Assembly: GCF_000315485.1 (NCBI RefSeq)
Contig: NZ_JH992943.1
Coordinates: 143,594-207,593, forward strand
Length of the DNA: 64,000 nt
Reading direction: 5' to 3'
Source of the DNA: Bacteroides oleiciplenus YIT 12058
GTDB lineage: Bacteria > Bacteroidota > Bacteroidia > Bacteroidales > Bacteroidaceae
Below, in pieces: positions 17,756 to 25,997 of this stretch; position 1 is the first letter of the stretch, and the number at the start of each line of letters is the position of its first letter. The notes beneath the pieces are model-generated. The model had not been told where the DNA came from and did not search any database. It saw only the letters and a program-made list of their open reading frames with translations. The position numbers were made by a program, and so were the translations under genes.

Positions 17756-18406
17756 ATGAAGAATGTAGTATTGATAGGAGCAAGTGGTTTCGTAGGAACC
17801 GCCATCCTGAACGAATTGCTGAACAGAAACCATAAAGTAACCGCCATTGTGCGTGATGCTAAAAAAATGAACGCCAGCAACCCGAACCTGACAATCGTCG
17901 AAGCCGACGTCACCGACACAGATACCCTGAAAGAGGCCAGCAAAGGAAAAGACGCCGTAATCAGCGCCTACAACCCCGGCTGGAAGAATCCCCATATATA
18001 TGAAGACACCTTGAAGAACTATCCCCTGATAGTGGAAAGCGCGAAACAAGCCGGCGTGAAGCGTCTGCTCATTGTAGGAGGTGCCGGAACCCTGTTCTAT
18101 GCCCCCGGCAAGATGGTGATGGATGCTGATGATGTGCCCGCACAGCTTCTGCCCGGCATTAAGTCTCTAGGCGAATTCTACCTGAACACGCTCCGCAAGG
18201 AAAAAGACATCGACTGGATATTCCTCTCTCCCGCCGCCAACATGACACCCGGCAAACGCACCGCAAAGTTTCGCATCGGAAAAGACGACCTGGTGGTGGA
18301 TGCCAACGGAGACAGTAACATATCTGTTGAAGACTTTGCCGTAGCCATGGTGGATGAACTGGAACAGGAAAAACATCATAAGGAACGGTTTACCATAGGA
18401 TATTAA
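17756..18406 (+). CDS. NAD(P)-binding oxidoreductase, atypical SDR/NmrA-like
   Basis: The start at 17756 puts the dinucleotide-binding GASGFVG at residues 8-14, the usual place; the 23 extra upstream codons are not Rossmann-like. Other SDR-a features are VEADVTDTDTLKEA, AVISAYNPG and LLIVGGAGTLF. The usual YxxxK catalytic pair is not evident, which fits the atypical, flavin-reductase-like or NmrA-like group (COG2910). The substrate is unknown. It stands alone, and a long hairpin begins at the base after the stop. Confidence 0.88.
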   Translation: MKNVVLIGASGFVGTAILNELLNRNHKVTAIVRDAKKMNASNPNLTIVEADVTDTDTLKEASKGKDAVISAYNPGWKNPHIYEDTLKNYPLIVESAKQAGVKRLLIVGGAGTLFYAPGKMVMDADDVPAQLLPGIKSLGEFYLNTLRKEKDIDWIFLSPAANMTPGKRTAKFRIGKDDLVVDANGDSNISVEDFAVAMVDELEQEKHHKERFTIGY

Positions 18407-18483
18407 AAAAATAGAGTGTAACGAAGAATCTTTCTTTTTACTTAAATAAAGAAAAGATAGATTCTTCGTTACACTCTATTTTT
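18407..18483. terminator. Perfect 24-bp inverted repeat with 29-nt loop
   Basis: Left arm 18407-18430 and right arm 18460-18483 (central bases GAGTGTAACGAAGAATC) are exact complements. The loop itself can pair further (TTTCTTT with AAGAAAA). The left arm starts directly after the oxidoreductase stop and the right arm ends in TTTTT, so it can terminate that gene. Its right end lies 3 bp before the -7 box of the next gene. Confidence 0.8.
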
Positions 18484-18486
18484 CCG

Positions 18487-18494
18487 TATCTTTG
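18487..18494 (+). promoter_or_regulatory. -7 box (TATCTTTG) for the DUF3795 gene
   Basis: TATCTTTG followed by GCAAC, 24 bp before the ATG. The expected -33 position would fall inside the right arm of the adjacent hairpin. Confidence 0.55.
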
Positions 18495-18518
18495 CAACAT
18501 TAACAAACACCTGGTACT

Positions 18519-18944
18519 ATGTTCAAGGAAAATATGATTGCCCCCTGCGGACTTAATTGCGGCATCTGCCACGAAACCTTACGAAAAGAGAATCCCTGCA
18601 CCGGTTGTCTGGGTCCCAACGAAACAAAATCCGACTATTGCGCCAATCACTGTAAAATCTCCGTTTGCGATATTCGCCAAACACTACCCGATCGCTTTTG
18701 CGACCAATGCCCACAATTCCCTTGTAGCGAAATGACGGATAAAGAAATCTGGTATGCCAACACCTATCCCATGGTGGAGTCGCTGATGGGAAATTTAGCC
18801 CTCATACGAAAAGAAGGTATGGAAAAGTTCCTGCAATTGGAAGCAGAACGGTGGGGATGCCCGTGCGGAGGAACTATTTGTGTGCACACAGGCATTTGTT
18901 CCGGTTGCGGAAAGGAGTATACCATCAGAAAACACAAAGAGTAG
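18519..18944 (+). CDS. DUF3795 cysteine-rich protein
   Basis: The N-terminus MIAPCGLNCGICHETL is the hallmark of DUF3795 (PF12675). The 141-residue protein holds around 16 cysteines in CxxC-type groups (PCTGCLG, FCDQCPQFPC, CPCGG, CSGCGKEY), so it probably binds zinc or an iron-sulfur cluster in the cytosol. No catalytic function is established for the family. It is a single gene between two hairpin/promoter regions. Confidence 0.88.
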   Translation: MFKENMIAPCGLNCGICHETLRKENPCTGCLGPNETKSDYCANHCKISVCDIRQTLPDRFCDQCPQFPCSEMTDKEIWYANTYPMVESLMGNLALIRKEGMEKFLQLEAERWGCPCGGTICVHTGICSGCGKEYTIRKHKE

Positions 18945-19005
18945 CTGTTCCTGACCGGACAGCCACTCTATGCTCTATTACCTGAAGTGGCATAAACACA
19001 GCGTG

Positions 19006-19656
19006 TTATTCCGCATTCTTCTTCAACCAATCCAACCTGCGCATATCAGGCAGATGCTTCACCTTAAAATTCTCAAACTTAACCTTAAATCCGTCTCCGT
19101 CCGGGCAGGCTGCCATCAACCCCACCTTAACGGGAATATTGTCTTGTAACCATGCATTGCGCATCATTATATACGTCTTATCATCAAAGGAATAGAAGAT
19201 TTCAACCGCATCCAGACGACGGACTGCCTTAATCCAGATATATGGAACCGGCTTATCCAGAGTAATCACACTCCAATCACTTGTCTTATGGGTGACTACT
19301 GTACTCACATTAAACTTTCCGTCCACAAACTCTATACCTGCTTTGATATAGTTCTCATGGTCGATGCGGAGCATTAGTCCCGCCTGGTCGAAACGCGCTT
19401 TATAATCACCTGTTATCTTCACCTTCGCCTCGAACTCGCCACCATAAACCGAATAATAGAAAGGAGCGTCATCTACCGTAAAACCATAATGGGAGATGCG
19501 CCAGTAATCGCTTTGCGGAGTGACAAACATCGAAAGGGTTTTATCTTTTATCTCCCACTGTTCGGGTTCATTAAACCATTGCATTTTCTCTAACGTCTGC
19601 GCAAAAGAAGTTTGCGCCACAACAGCCATCAACAGACCAAAAAGTAATTTCTTCAT
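19006..19656 (-). CDS. Secreted DUF1349 (concanavalin-like) protein
   Basis: After a signal peptide (MKKLLFGLLMAVVAQTSFAQ) the sequence fits DUF1349, a beta-sandwich of the concanavalin A-like lectin/glucanase fold: MQWFNEPEQWEI, TPQSDYWR, FDQAGLMLRIDHENYIKAG, and a closing VGLMAACPDGDGFKVKFENF. Members include YesU of the rhamnogalacturonan cluster in Bacillus. No catalytic acids are assigned, and a carbohydrate-binding role is only inferred. It is followed downstream by nothing on the same strand. Confidence 0.85.
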   Translation of the reverse strand: MKKLLFGLLMAVVAQTSFAQTLEKMQWFNEPEQWEIKDKTLSMFVTPQSDYWRISHYGFTVDDAPFYYSVYGGEFEAKVKITGDYKARFDQAGLMLRIDHENYIKAGIEFVDGKFNVSTVVTHKTSDWSVITLDKPVPYIWIKAVRRLDAVEIFYSFDDKTYIMMRNAWLQDNIPVKVGLMAACPDGDGFKVKFENFKVKHLPDMRRLDWLKKNAE

Positions 19657-19686
19657 TTTCCGTGTTATTTTAATTAATCGTTATTC

Positions 19687-20244
19687 TTATATCTGACGAA
19701 CCACCCGGCAAGGATTGCCGACAGCCAGCACATTGGCAGGAATACTTTTTGTAACCACACTCCCAGCACCAATAATCGTATTATCACCAATCGTCACTCC
19801 CGGCAACACACAGACCTGGGCACCAATCCACACATTATTTCCGATAGTGATAGGATAGGCATATTCAAGCCCCTGGATTCTCTGTTCCGCATCCAAAGCA
19901 TGCCCGGCAGTATAGAAACCACAATTCGGAGCCACAAAAACATTATCGCCAAATGTAACTTTCACTCCATCCAGAATGACGCAATTCACATTCGAATAGA
20001 AGTTCTCCCCTATTTCGATATTATATCCGTAATCACAATAAAACGGTTGTTCTATCAGGAAAGATTTTCCGGTCTTACCGAACAATCGGCGGATAATGTT
20101 CTCCCGTTCCTTCTTTTGTGAAGGACGCAAGCTATTCAGTTCATAGCACCTCTCCTTGCAGACGTCTCTCTCCGCTAAAAGTTCCGCATCACTATTGGCA
20201 TCATACAACTTTCCGGCCTTCGCCTTTTCCTTTTCAGTCTCCAT
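19687..20244 (-). CDS. Maltose/galactoside O-acetyltransferase (left-handed beta helix)
   Basis: The start is set at the ATG at 20244 (METEKEKAKAGKLYDA) because the Maa N-terminal helical domain starts there. The hexapeptide repeats (FGDNVFVAPNCGF, ITIGNNVWIGAQVCVLPGV, TIGDNTIIGAGSVVTKSI) build the left-handed beta helix. The catalytic His is in YTAGHALD. It transfers acetyl from acetyl-CoA to a sugar hydroxyl. It shares a palindromic intergenic region with the divergent LuxR-type gene, which may control both. Confidence 0.92.
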   Translation of the reverse strand: METEKEKAKAGKLYDANSDAELLAERDVCKERCYELNSLRPSQKKERENIIRRLFGKTGKSFLIEQPFYCDYGYNIEIGENFYSNVNCVILDGVKVTFGDNVFVAPNCGFYTAGHALDAEQRIQGLEYAYPITIGNNVWIGAQVCVLPGVTIGDNTIIGAGSVVTKSIPANVLAVGNPCRVVRQI

Positions 20245-20281
20245 AATTTCCTTATTTTGATGAAATAACAATCTGTTTTAC

Positions 20282-20299
20282 TTACCTTTGCAAAGGTAA
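20282..20299. promoter_or_regulatory. 18-bp perfect palindrome formed by two divergent -7 boxes
   Basis: TTACCTTTGCAAAGGTAA is a perfect palindrome. It contains TACCTTTG on the plus strand (20283-20290) and the same box on the minus strand (20291-20298). The boxes point toward the LuxR-type gene and the acetyltransferase respectively, so two promoters would abut face to face and compete. Confidence 0.6.
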
Positions 20300-20357
20300 A
20301 GGCTTGCAGGCAAACAGGCAATACTGATTAATAACCATTTTCGCCCCCTTACATACC

Positions 20358-21116
20358 ATGGACATCGTAGATAAACTGAATGAAGAATTGCTGAAACAAA
20401 CGTTCGCGGAAGAACAGAAACTGACGGAACATCTGGACGAATATAAGCACATCGCCTCCATGTATGCACGTACCGAGAATGCCATAGCCGTATTGAGCGA
20501 CATGAAAACAAACACCAGCTACCTATATTATGGCGGGGTAGCGGAAAAGCTCGGACTAGCAGAACGGGACACCAGCAAGACGGTTCATTCGATATGGGAA
20601 GAAGAAATATTCGGCCTGATGCACCCGGACGATTTACTGGAAAAGCATTTGCAGGAACTCCGCTTCTTTCACTTCCTGAAAAGCGTCCCAAGCCGGAAAC
20701 GCCGGGACTATTACCTTACGCACAACATGCGTATGCTGGATAATTCCGGCAGATATATGCATGTCCTGCACCGGATATTCTATATAGCCAATGACTCAAA
20801 CGGCAGTGTATGGCTGTCCCTCTGCCTCTACAACTTTTCCATAAATACCTCTCTGAACTGCATCATCATCAACTCCACCAACGGACAAGCCTTGGAATTG
20901 GAAAAGCAAAACTGCAACAATCTGCTGTCGGACAGGGAAAAAGAAGTCCTGCAATTAATTGATAAAGGGAAAATGAGTAAAGACATTGCCCGGATATTAT
21001 CAATCAGCATAAATACCGTGAACCGGCACCGGCAGAATATTCTGGAAAAGTTGCAAGTGAGTAACTCCATTGAAGCCTGCCGGGTGGCTAAGGAGTTGAA
21101 ATTGCTGCACGCCTGA
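20358..21116 (+). CDS. LuxR-type helix-turn-helix regulator with PAS-like sensor
   Basis: The C-terminal 65 residues form a GerE/LuxR DNA-binding domain (LSDREKEVLQLIDKGKMSKDIARIL, SINTVNRHRQNILEKL). The N-terminal 180 residues look like a PAS-type fold (WEEEIFGLMHPDDLLEKHLQE) without a receiver domain, so it is a one-component sensor. It is 4 bp upstream of the longest frame of the next gene and 36 bp from the likely start, so it may be co-transcribed with the two-component genes that follow. Ligand unknown. Confidence 0.88.
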   Translation: MDIVDKLNEELLKQTFAEEQKLTEHLDEYKHIASMYARTENAIAVLSDMKTNTSYLYYGGVAEKLGLAERDTSKTVHSIWEEEIFGLMHPDDLLEKHLQELRFFHFLKSVPSRKRRDYYLTHNMRMLDNSGRYMHVLHRIFYIANDSNGSVWLSLCLYNFSINTSLNCIIINSTNGQALELEKQNCNNLLSDREKEVLQLIDKGKMSKDIARILSISINTVNRHRQNILEKLQVSNSIEACRVAKELKLLHA

Positions 21117-21152
21117 CAAATGACTCATCAAAGTATTTATATTATCCATCAT

Positions 21153-21830
21153 ATGAAGCTACTGATTATTGAAGACGAACGTGAACTGTCGAACAGTATT
21201 GTCACTTATCTCAGTTCCGAAAATTATTTGTGCGAGCAAGCTTTCACTTATAATGAAGCAAAAGAAAAGATCGACTTGTATGATTATGACTGCGTACTGC
21301 TGGACCTGATGTTGCCGGGAGGAAACGGACTCGATATTCTGCATCGTATTCGAACAAAGAATAACCCGGTAGGGGTTATCATCATATCTGCAAAAGATTC
21401 TTTGGACGATAAAGTAAAAGGACTCGAAATCGGTGCGGACGACTATCTTGCCAAACCCTTTCATCTGCCTGAACTCAGAATGCGCATTTATGCCATCATC
21501 CGAAGAAAGAACTTCTCTGTCAGCAATATCCTGCAAAGCAATGGAATCAGCATCAATCTACTGAGCAAGGCAGTCAGCATTAACGATGAACCAATTCTAT
21601 TGACGCGGACGGAATATGACCTATTGCTATTCCTCATCAGCAACAAAAACAAAGTAATTTCCAAAGGAGCCATAGCGGAACATCTGAGCGGAGATATGGC
21701 GGACATGCTGGATAACCACGATTTTGTCTATACGCATATAAAGAATCTGAAAGCCAAACTGGCAGAAGCCGGTTGCAAGGACTGTATTAAAAACGTTTAC
21801 GGAACCGGTTATAAATGGACAGAACAATGA
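21153..21830 (+). CDS. OmpR/PhoB-family response regulator, orphaned
   Basis: The start ATG at 21153 gives the canonical receiver beginning MKLLIIEDERELS. The receiver holds LLDLMLPGGNG with the acceptor Asp and the AKPF lysine. A winged-helix OmpR-type output domain follows (LLTRTEYDLLLFLISNKNKVIS, DFVYTHIKNLKAKL, VYGTGYKW). The stop codon overlaps the ATG of a sensor kinase (ATGA), as in a coupled two-component pair. That kinase is destroyed by an IS element, so this regulator has lost its cognate partner. Confidence 0.93.
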   Translation: MKLLIIEDERELSNSIVTYLSSENYLCEQAFTYNEAKEKIDLYDYDCVLLDLMLPGGNGLDILHRIRTKNNPVGVIIISAKDSLDDKVKGLEIGADDYLAKPFHLPELRMRIYAIIRRKNFSVSNILQSNGISINLLSKAVSINDEPILLTRTEYDLLLFLISNKNKVISKGAIAEHLSGDMADMLDNHDFVYTHIKNLKAKLAEAGCKDCIKNVYGTGYKWTEQ

Positions 21831-22009
21831 AAAAGAAGAGCCTGCTAAACAAGACGCTTACGCAGTTCATCATCTGCACAGCCATTATACTGCTGTTAGC
21901 AACACCTCTATTCTATCTTCTGACAAAGCATTATTATGCCGAAGACATGATAGACATCATAGAAGCGACACAGCAAGGGCATCCTCTACCCGAACTGGAG
22001 GTTGTGTAA
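21827..22009 (+). pseudogene. Sensor histidine kinase, truncated by IS1182-family element
   Basis: The frame starts by ATGA overlap with the response regulator. It encodes a basic N-terminus and one membrane helix (FIICTAIILLLATPLFYLL) leading into a periplasmic segment, the usual start of a Bacteroides two-component kinase. After about 57 codons the IS left end begins, and the frame runs 3-4 codons into it before a TAA. No HisKA or HATPase sequence is found on the other side of the IS, so most of the gene has been deleted, not merely interrupted. Confidence 0.85.
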
Positions 22010-22037
22010 AAAGTAAGAATCAAGTGTTCTTTGACAT
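21997..22037. repeat. IS left terminal inverted repeat
   Basis: Exact complement of 23646-23686 over 41 bp. The outer 3 bp (GGA) could belong to the target instead of the element. Confidence 0.9.
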
Positions 22038-22090
22038 ATTGTATAAAAAGGATTTTATATCTTTGCTTTGATAACAATAGGATTAATTTT

Positions 22091-23569
22091 ATGGGCTATA
22101 TTCAACCTTTTGATCGAAATCAACTGACTCTTCCCGAGTCTTTAGATTCTTATATCTCTTGTGAGAACCCTGTTCGTCTGATTGATGTTTTTGTCGATCA
22201 GTTTATCAAATTGCACCCTGATTTTTCATCTTATAAAGGTAACAGTCCTACAGGCCGTTCGGCTTATAGCTTTGGTACTTTACTCAAGCTGTATGTCTAC
22301 GGCTATTTAAACAGTATCAGTTCTTCCCGTAAACTGGAGCGCGAGACTCTGCGTAATATGGAGTTGATCTGGCTTCTGGGTAATCTCCATCCCGATCATA
22401 AGACTATTGCCGATTTCCGTTCCAAACAAACTTCGGGCATTCATGAATGTTGCCTTGATTTCCGCCGCTTTCTGGTCAGTTCCGGTTATATTTCAGGCAA
22501 ATTGGTAGCTGTTGACGGCAGTAAAATCAAAGCCAATACCAATCGTGACGGTCTTACTTTAGATGGTATTAATCGACAGTTAGCCTTGTTGGATACCCGT
22601 TTAGAGAAGTATCTGCACCAGCTTAATGAAAATGATCTGGTGGAAACAGCCCAGGAACAATTATCCGAACTCTCGGACGAGCTCGGTGTGGAGAGCTCCC
22701 TACTGGAGAAGATAGCCCGTTTGAGCCAACAGGTTGAAGAACTTCAGGCGGAAAAACAGCGTATGCTGGATGAAGGTTCCAAAAGAAGCTTTCCCTCTGA
22801 CCGCGAAGCTCGCCTGATGAAGACCCGCAACGGTTTTCTTCCGGCTTACAATGTCCAATCAGTGGTAGATTCCCAACATCATCTGATAGGTGCCATGCAG
22901 GTTACCGACCACCCGAATGACTTTGAAGACCTTCAATCTTCGATTCATGCCATGCAGGAAGACCTTCAGGTAGAAGTAACCCAAGCCGTTGCCGACACCG
23001 GTTATGCCAATGAAGAACAGATCCTGGCCCTTGAAGAAGAAGGCAAAGTGATTGCCGTTCCTTTCAATGAAGGAGACCATTCTCCTAAAGAAGATCGGGA
23101 GCACGGAATCTTTTTTACCTATGATGCAGACAATGACTATTATATATGCTCCCAAGAAAAGATATTACCTATTAAAGACAGGCAAGTTCGTAAACATGGA
23201 AAGCTTTATAGAAAATATCAGGGAAGAGACTGCAAGGGTTGTCCCCTGATAAAGTTCTGCACCACATCGAAAAAAGGTCGGATTATCTACCGAAGGGCAG
23301 ATGCCGAACCCATAAGACAGTATATGAAGAAGTGTAAGGGGATGAAATACAAAGCGCTTATACATTTACGAAAAACATTGGTAGAACATCCCTTCGGAAC
23401 TCTTAAATACTGGATGGGGCAAATACCACTCCTACTCAGAGGAAAGGAAAAGGTACAGGCTGAAATAGATTTGTACGCAACATGCTATAACCTAAGAAGG
23501 GTGACTAACATTCAAAGCATACAGGTACTATTGCAACAAGTCCACTATTGGGGTATTAAGTATACCTAA
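22091..23569 (+). CDS. IS1182-family DDE transposase
   Basis: The start at 22091 (MGYIQPFDRNQLTLPESLDS) is the family's normal N-terminus; the 20 upstream codons overlap the promoter region. The N-terminal DUF772 domain (SSSRKLERETLRNMELIWLL, DHKTIADFR) precedes an RNase H-like core. The likely catalytic triad is Asp142 (AVDGSK), Asp302 (VADTGY) and Glu432 (LVEHPFGTLKYW). A Cys-containing segment (GRDCKGCPLIKFC) lies before the last motif. At 493 residues it appears full length and intact, so the element may be active. Confidence 0.95.
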   Translation: MGYIQPFDRNQLTLPESLDSYISCENPVRLIDVFVDQFIKLHPDFSSYKGNSPTGRSAYSFGTLLKLYVYGYLNSISSSRKLERETLRNMELIWLLGNLHPDHKTIADFRSKQTSGIHECCLDFRRFLVSSGYISGKLVAVDGSKIKANTNRDGLTLDGINRQLALLDTRLEKYLHQLNENDLVETAQEQLSELSDELGVESSLLEKIARLSQQVEELQAEKQRMLDEGSKRSFPSDREARLMKTRNGFLPAYNVQSVVDSQHHLIGAMQVTDHPNDFEDLQSSIHAMQEDLQVEVTQAVADTGYANEEQILALEEEGKVIAVPFNEGDHSPKEDREHGIFFTYDADNDYYICSQEKILPIKDRQVRKHGKLYRKYQGRDCKGCPLIKFCTTSKKGRIIYRRADAEPIRQYMKKCKGMKYKALIHLRKTLVEHPFGTLKYWMGQIPLLLRGKEKVQAEIDLYATCYNLRRVTNIQSIQVLLQQVHYWGIKYT

Positions 23570-23645
23570 TAGCGGTCATTTGCCAAAGGACAACAATAGA
23601 AATTCCAAAATAAAGAGATAAAGAGCATTTCCTTTTTAATACAAA

Positions 23646-23686
23646 ATGTCAAAGAACACTTGATTCTTACTTTTTACACAACCTCC
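23646..23686. repeat. IS right terminal inverted repeat
   Basis: Exact complement of the left end over 41 bp. Confidence 0.9.
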
Positions 23687-23870
23687 CGGGAGGAGGAGAA
23701 TTGAGATAGTGTTGTTTATCATTTGCCTCATTACTAATCACTAAACGCTAATCACTAATCACTTTTGTTCCTTTCTTATATCAATATTGAGTTTAATTCA
23801 ACTCCCCATTCGCATTTTTATATAATTCTTTTGTACCTTTGACGCTCATTATTCAAAAAAACGATTCAAC
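23687..23870. other. IS right flank: half palindromic element and tex promoter
   Basis: The first 40 bp (GGAGGAGAATTGAGATA then TTATCA) match the right half of the nested palindrome at 35681-35757; the left half is missing. CTAATCAC occurs three times at 23734-23762. A -7 box TACCTTTG (23834-23841) lies 29 bp before tex. No part of the lost kinase is present. Confidence 0.6.
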
Positions 23871-25997
23871 ATGATGCAATTATTCCACCGAATGATTTCC
23901 GCCGCCCTCGGCATTTCCGAAAAGCAAATCGGCCATACGCTCGATTTACTGGGAGACGGAGCCACTATTCCCTTCATCAGCCGTTATCGTAAGGAAGCCA
24001 CCGGCGGACTGGATGAAGTGCAAATCGAAGCTATCAAAACGCAATATGAAAAGCTGAACGAGACTGCCAAGCGGAAAGAAACCATCATCAGCACCATCAA
24101 CGAACAGGGGAAAATGACCCCTGAACTGCAAAAGCGCATTGATGAAACATGGGACAGCACCGTACTCGAAGACATCTACCTGCCCTATAAACCCAAACGC
24201 CGCACCCGCGCAGAAGTGGCCCGGCAAAAAGGTCTGGAACCCTTGGCAACCTTATTGATGCTGCAACGTGAACCCAACCCCGGAAAGCGTGCGGAAGCAT
24301 ACGTCAAAGGAGAAGTGAAAGATGCCGAAGATGCCCTGAAAGGTGCACGTGACATCATTGCCGAGCAGGTCAGCGAAGATGAACAGGCACGCAACACCGT
24401 GCGCTTTGCTTTCTCCCGGCAAGCCGTCATCACGGCCAAAGTGGTGAAAGGCAAAGAGAGTGAAGCTGATAAATACCGGGATTATTTCGAATTCAGCAAA
24501 CCGCTCAAGAAGTGCACCTCGCACCAACTGCTCGCCATCCGCCGCGCCGAAGCCGAAGGACTGCTGAAAGTCAGCATTAGTCCTGACGATGAAGAGTGCG
24601 TAGAGCGGCTGGAACGCCGCTTCGTGCGCAGCAACAATGCTTGTGGCGAACAAGTGGCAGAGGCCGTGCAGGATGCTTATAAACGTCTGTTGAAGTCGTC
24701 CATCGAAACCGAATTTGCCGCACAGAGCAAGGAACAGGCGGACGAAGAAGCCATCCGGGTGTTCGTCCAGAACCTGCGTCAATTGCTGCTTGCCTCCCCA
24801 CTGGGACAAAAGCGGGTGATGGGCATTGACCCCGGATTCCGCACCGGTTGTAAAGTGGTGTGCCTGGATGCGCAGGGCAACTTGCTGCACAATGAAAATA
24901 TCTACCCGCATGCCCCGGTGTACAAGACCGCAGATGCCGTATCCAAAATACAAAAAATGGTGGAAGCCTATCAGATAGAAGCCATTGCCGTAGGAAACGG
25001 AACAGCAAGCCGTGAAACGGAAGAGTTCCTGAAGCACCAGACGTTCAGAAAGGAAATTCAGGTATTCGTGGTGAGTGAACAAGGTGCTTCCATCTACTCT
25101 GCATCCAAGATTGCCCGTGATGAATTTCCCGAATATGACGTCACTGTGCGCGGAGCGGTATCCATTGCCCGTCGCCTGATGGACCCATTGGCAGAGTTGG
25201 TTAAAATCGACCCGAAATCCATCGGCGTAGGACAATACCAGCATGATGTGGATCAATCCAAGTTAAAGAAGTCACTGGATTCTACCGTAGAAAGTTGCGT
25301 GAATCTGGTCGGAGTCAACCTGAATACGGCAAGCAGCCACCTGCTGACTTACATCTCAGGTTTAGGGCCCCAACTTGCACAGAACATCGTGAACTACCGT
25401 GCTGAAAACGGTGCATTCACCTCCCGCAAGCAACTGATGAAAGTGCCGCGCATGGGTGCCAAGGCATTTGAGCAATGCGCCGGCTTCCTCCGCATTCCGC
25501 AAGCCCAGAACCCATTGGATAACTCGGCCGTGCATCCCGAAAGTTATTGCATCGTAGAGCAGATGGCAAAAGACCTGGGTTGCAGTGTGGCAGAGCTCAT
25601 CGCCAGCAAAGAACTCCGCCTGAAAATTCAACCGGAGAAGTACCTCACTCCCACCGTGGGAATGCCGACTCTGAAAGATATCTTGCAGGAACTGGACAAA
25701 CCGGGACGTGACCCGCGAGGCCCGATAAAGATTTTTGAGTTCGACAAGAATGTGCGCACCATCAACGACCTGCACGAAGGCATGGAACTGCCCGGCATCG
25801 TGGGCAACATCACTAATTTCGGCGCTTTTGTCGATATAGGAATCAAAGAAAACGGCCTGATTCACCTTTCACAACTGGCTGACCGCTTCATTTCAGATCC
25901 GAACGAGGTCGTATCTATTCACCAGCATGTCCGGGTTCGGGTGCTGAGTGTGGACATGGATCGCAAGAGGATTGCCTTGAAGCTGATTTCAGAATAA
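23871..25997 (+). CDS. tex: Tex-family RNA-binding transcription accessory protein
   Basis: At 708 residues it has the full Tex layout. The N-terminal helical domain has FISRYRKEATGGLDEVQ. The YqgF/RNase H-like domain has MGIDPGFRTGCKV. A helix-hairpin-helix pair follows (NTASSHLLTYISGLGPQLAQNIV, then KQLMKVPRMGAKAFEQCAGF). The C-terminal S1 domain has GMELPGIVGNITNFGAFVDIG and IHLSQLADRF. It is a cytosolic nucleic-acid-binding factor linked to transcription and ribosome function. Its last 83 bp overlap the 3' end of the convergent CPBP gene. Confidence 0.96.
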   Translation: MMQLFHRMISAALGISEKQIGHTLDLLGDGATIPFISRYRKEATGGLDEVQIEAIKTQYEKLNETAKRKETIISTINEQGKMTPELQKRIDETWDSTVLEDIYLPYKPKRRTRAEVARQKGLEPLATLLMLQREPNPGKRAEAYVKGEVKDAEDALKGARDIIAEQVSEDEQARNTVRFAFSRQAVITAKVVKGKESEADKYRDYFEFSKPLKKCTSHQLLAIRRAEAEGLLKVSISPDDEECVERLERRFVRSNNACGEQVAEAVQDAYKRLLKSSIETEFAAQSKEQADEEAIRVFVQNLRQLLLASPLGQKRVMGIDPGFRTGCKVVCLDAQGNLLHNENIYPHAPVYKTADAVSKIQKMVEAYQIEAIAVGNGTASRETEEFLKHQTFRKEIQVFVVSEQGASIYSASKIARDEFPEYDVTVRGAVSIARRLMDPLAELVKIDPKSIGVGQYQHDVDQSKLKKSLDSTVESCVNLVGVNLNTASSHLLTYISGLGPQLAQNIVNYRAENGAFTSRKQLMKVPRMGAKAFEQCAGFLRIPQAQNPLDNSAVHPESYCIVEQMAKDLGCSVAELIASKELRLKIQPEKYLTPTVGMPTLKDILQELDKPGRDPRGPIKIFEFDKNVRTINDLHEGMELPGIVGNITNFGAFVDIGIKENGLIHLSQLADRFISDPNEVVSIHQHVRVRVLSVDMDRKRIALKLISE

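Larger units (their letters stand above)
21997..23686. mobile_element. IS1182-family insertion sequence
   Basis: A 1.69-kb element bounded by nearly perfect terminal inverted repeats. The left end (21997-22037) and right end (23646-23686) match over 41 bp (outer bases GGAGGTTGTGTAAAAAGTAA), with a mismatch just inside. It carries one transposase gene. No target-site duplication is found between the two flanks, which agrees with a deletion next to the left end. The right end sits in the 12-bp palindrome CCTCCCGGGAGG (23682-23693), next to half of a nested palindromic repeat. Confidence 0.93.

Noticed and set aside
21997-23686. Target-site duplication of the IS
   Set aside because: Left flank (CGAACT before GGAG) and right flank (CGGGAGG) do not match over 3 or more bases once the inverted repeats are removed.
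23734-23762. CTAATCAC triplet as an attachment site or origin
   Set aside because: Three 8-bp copies in an AT-rich spacer are too short and irregular to support either.
24252-25256. 334-codon minus-strand frame inside tex
   Set aside because: Lies wholly opposite a strongly conserved gene; its product is His/Phe-rich with no domain, typical of an antisense shadow.
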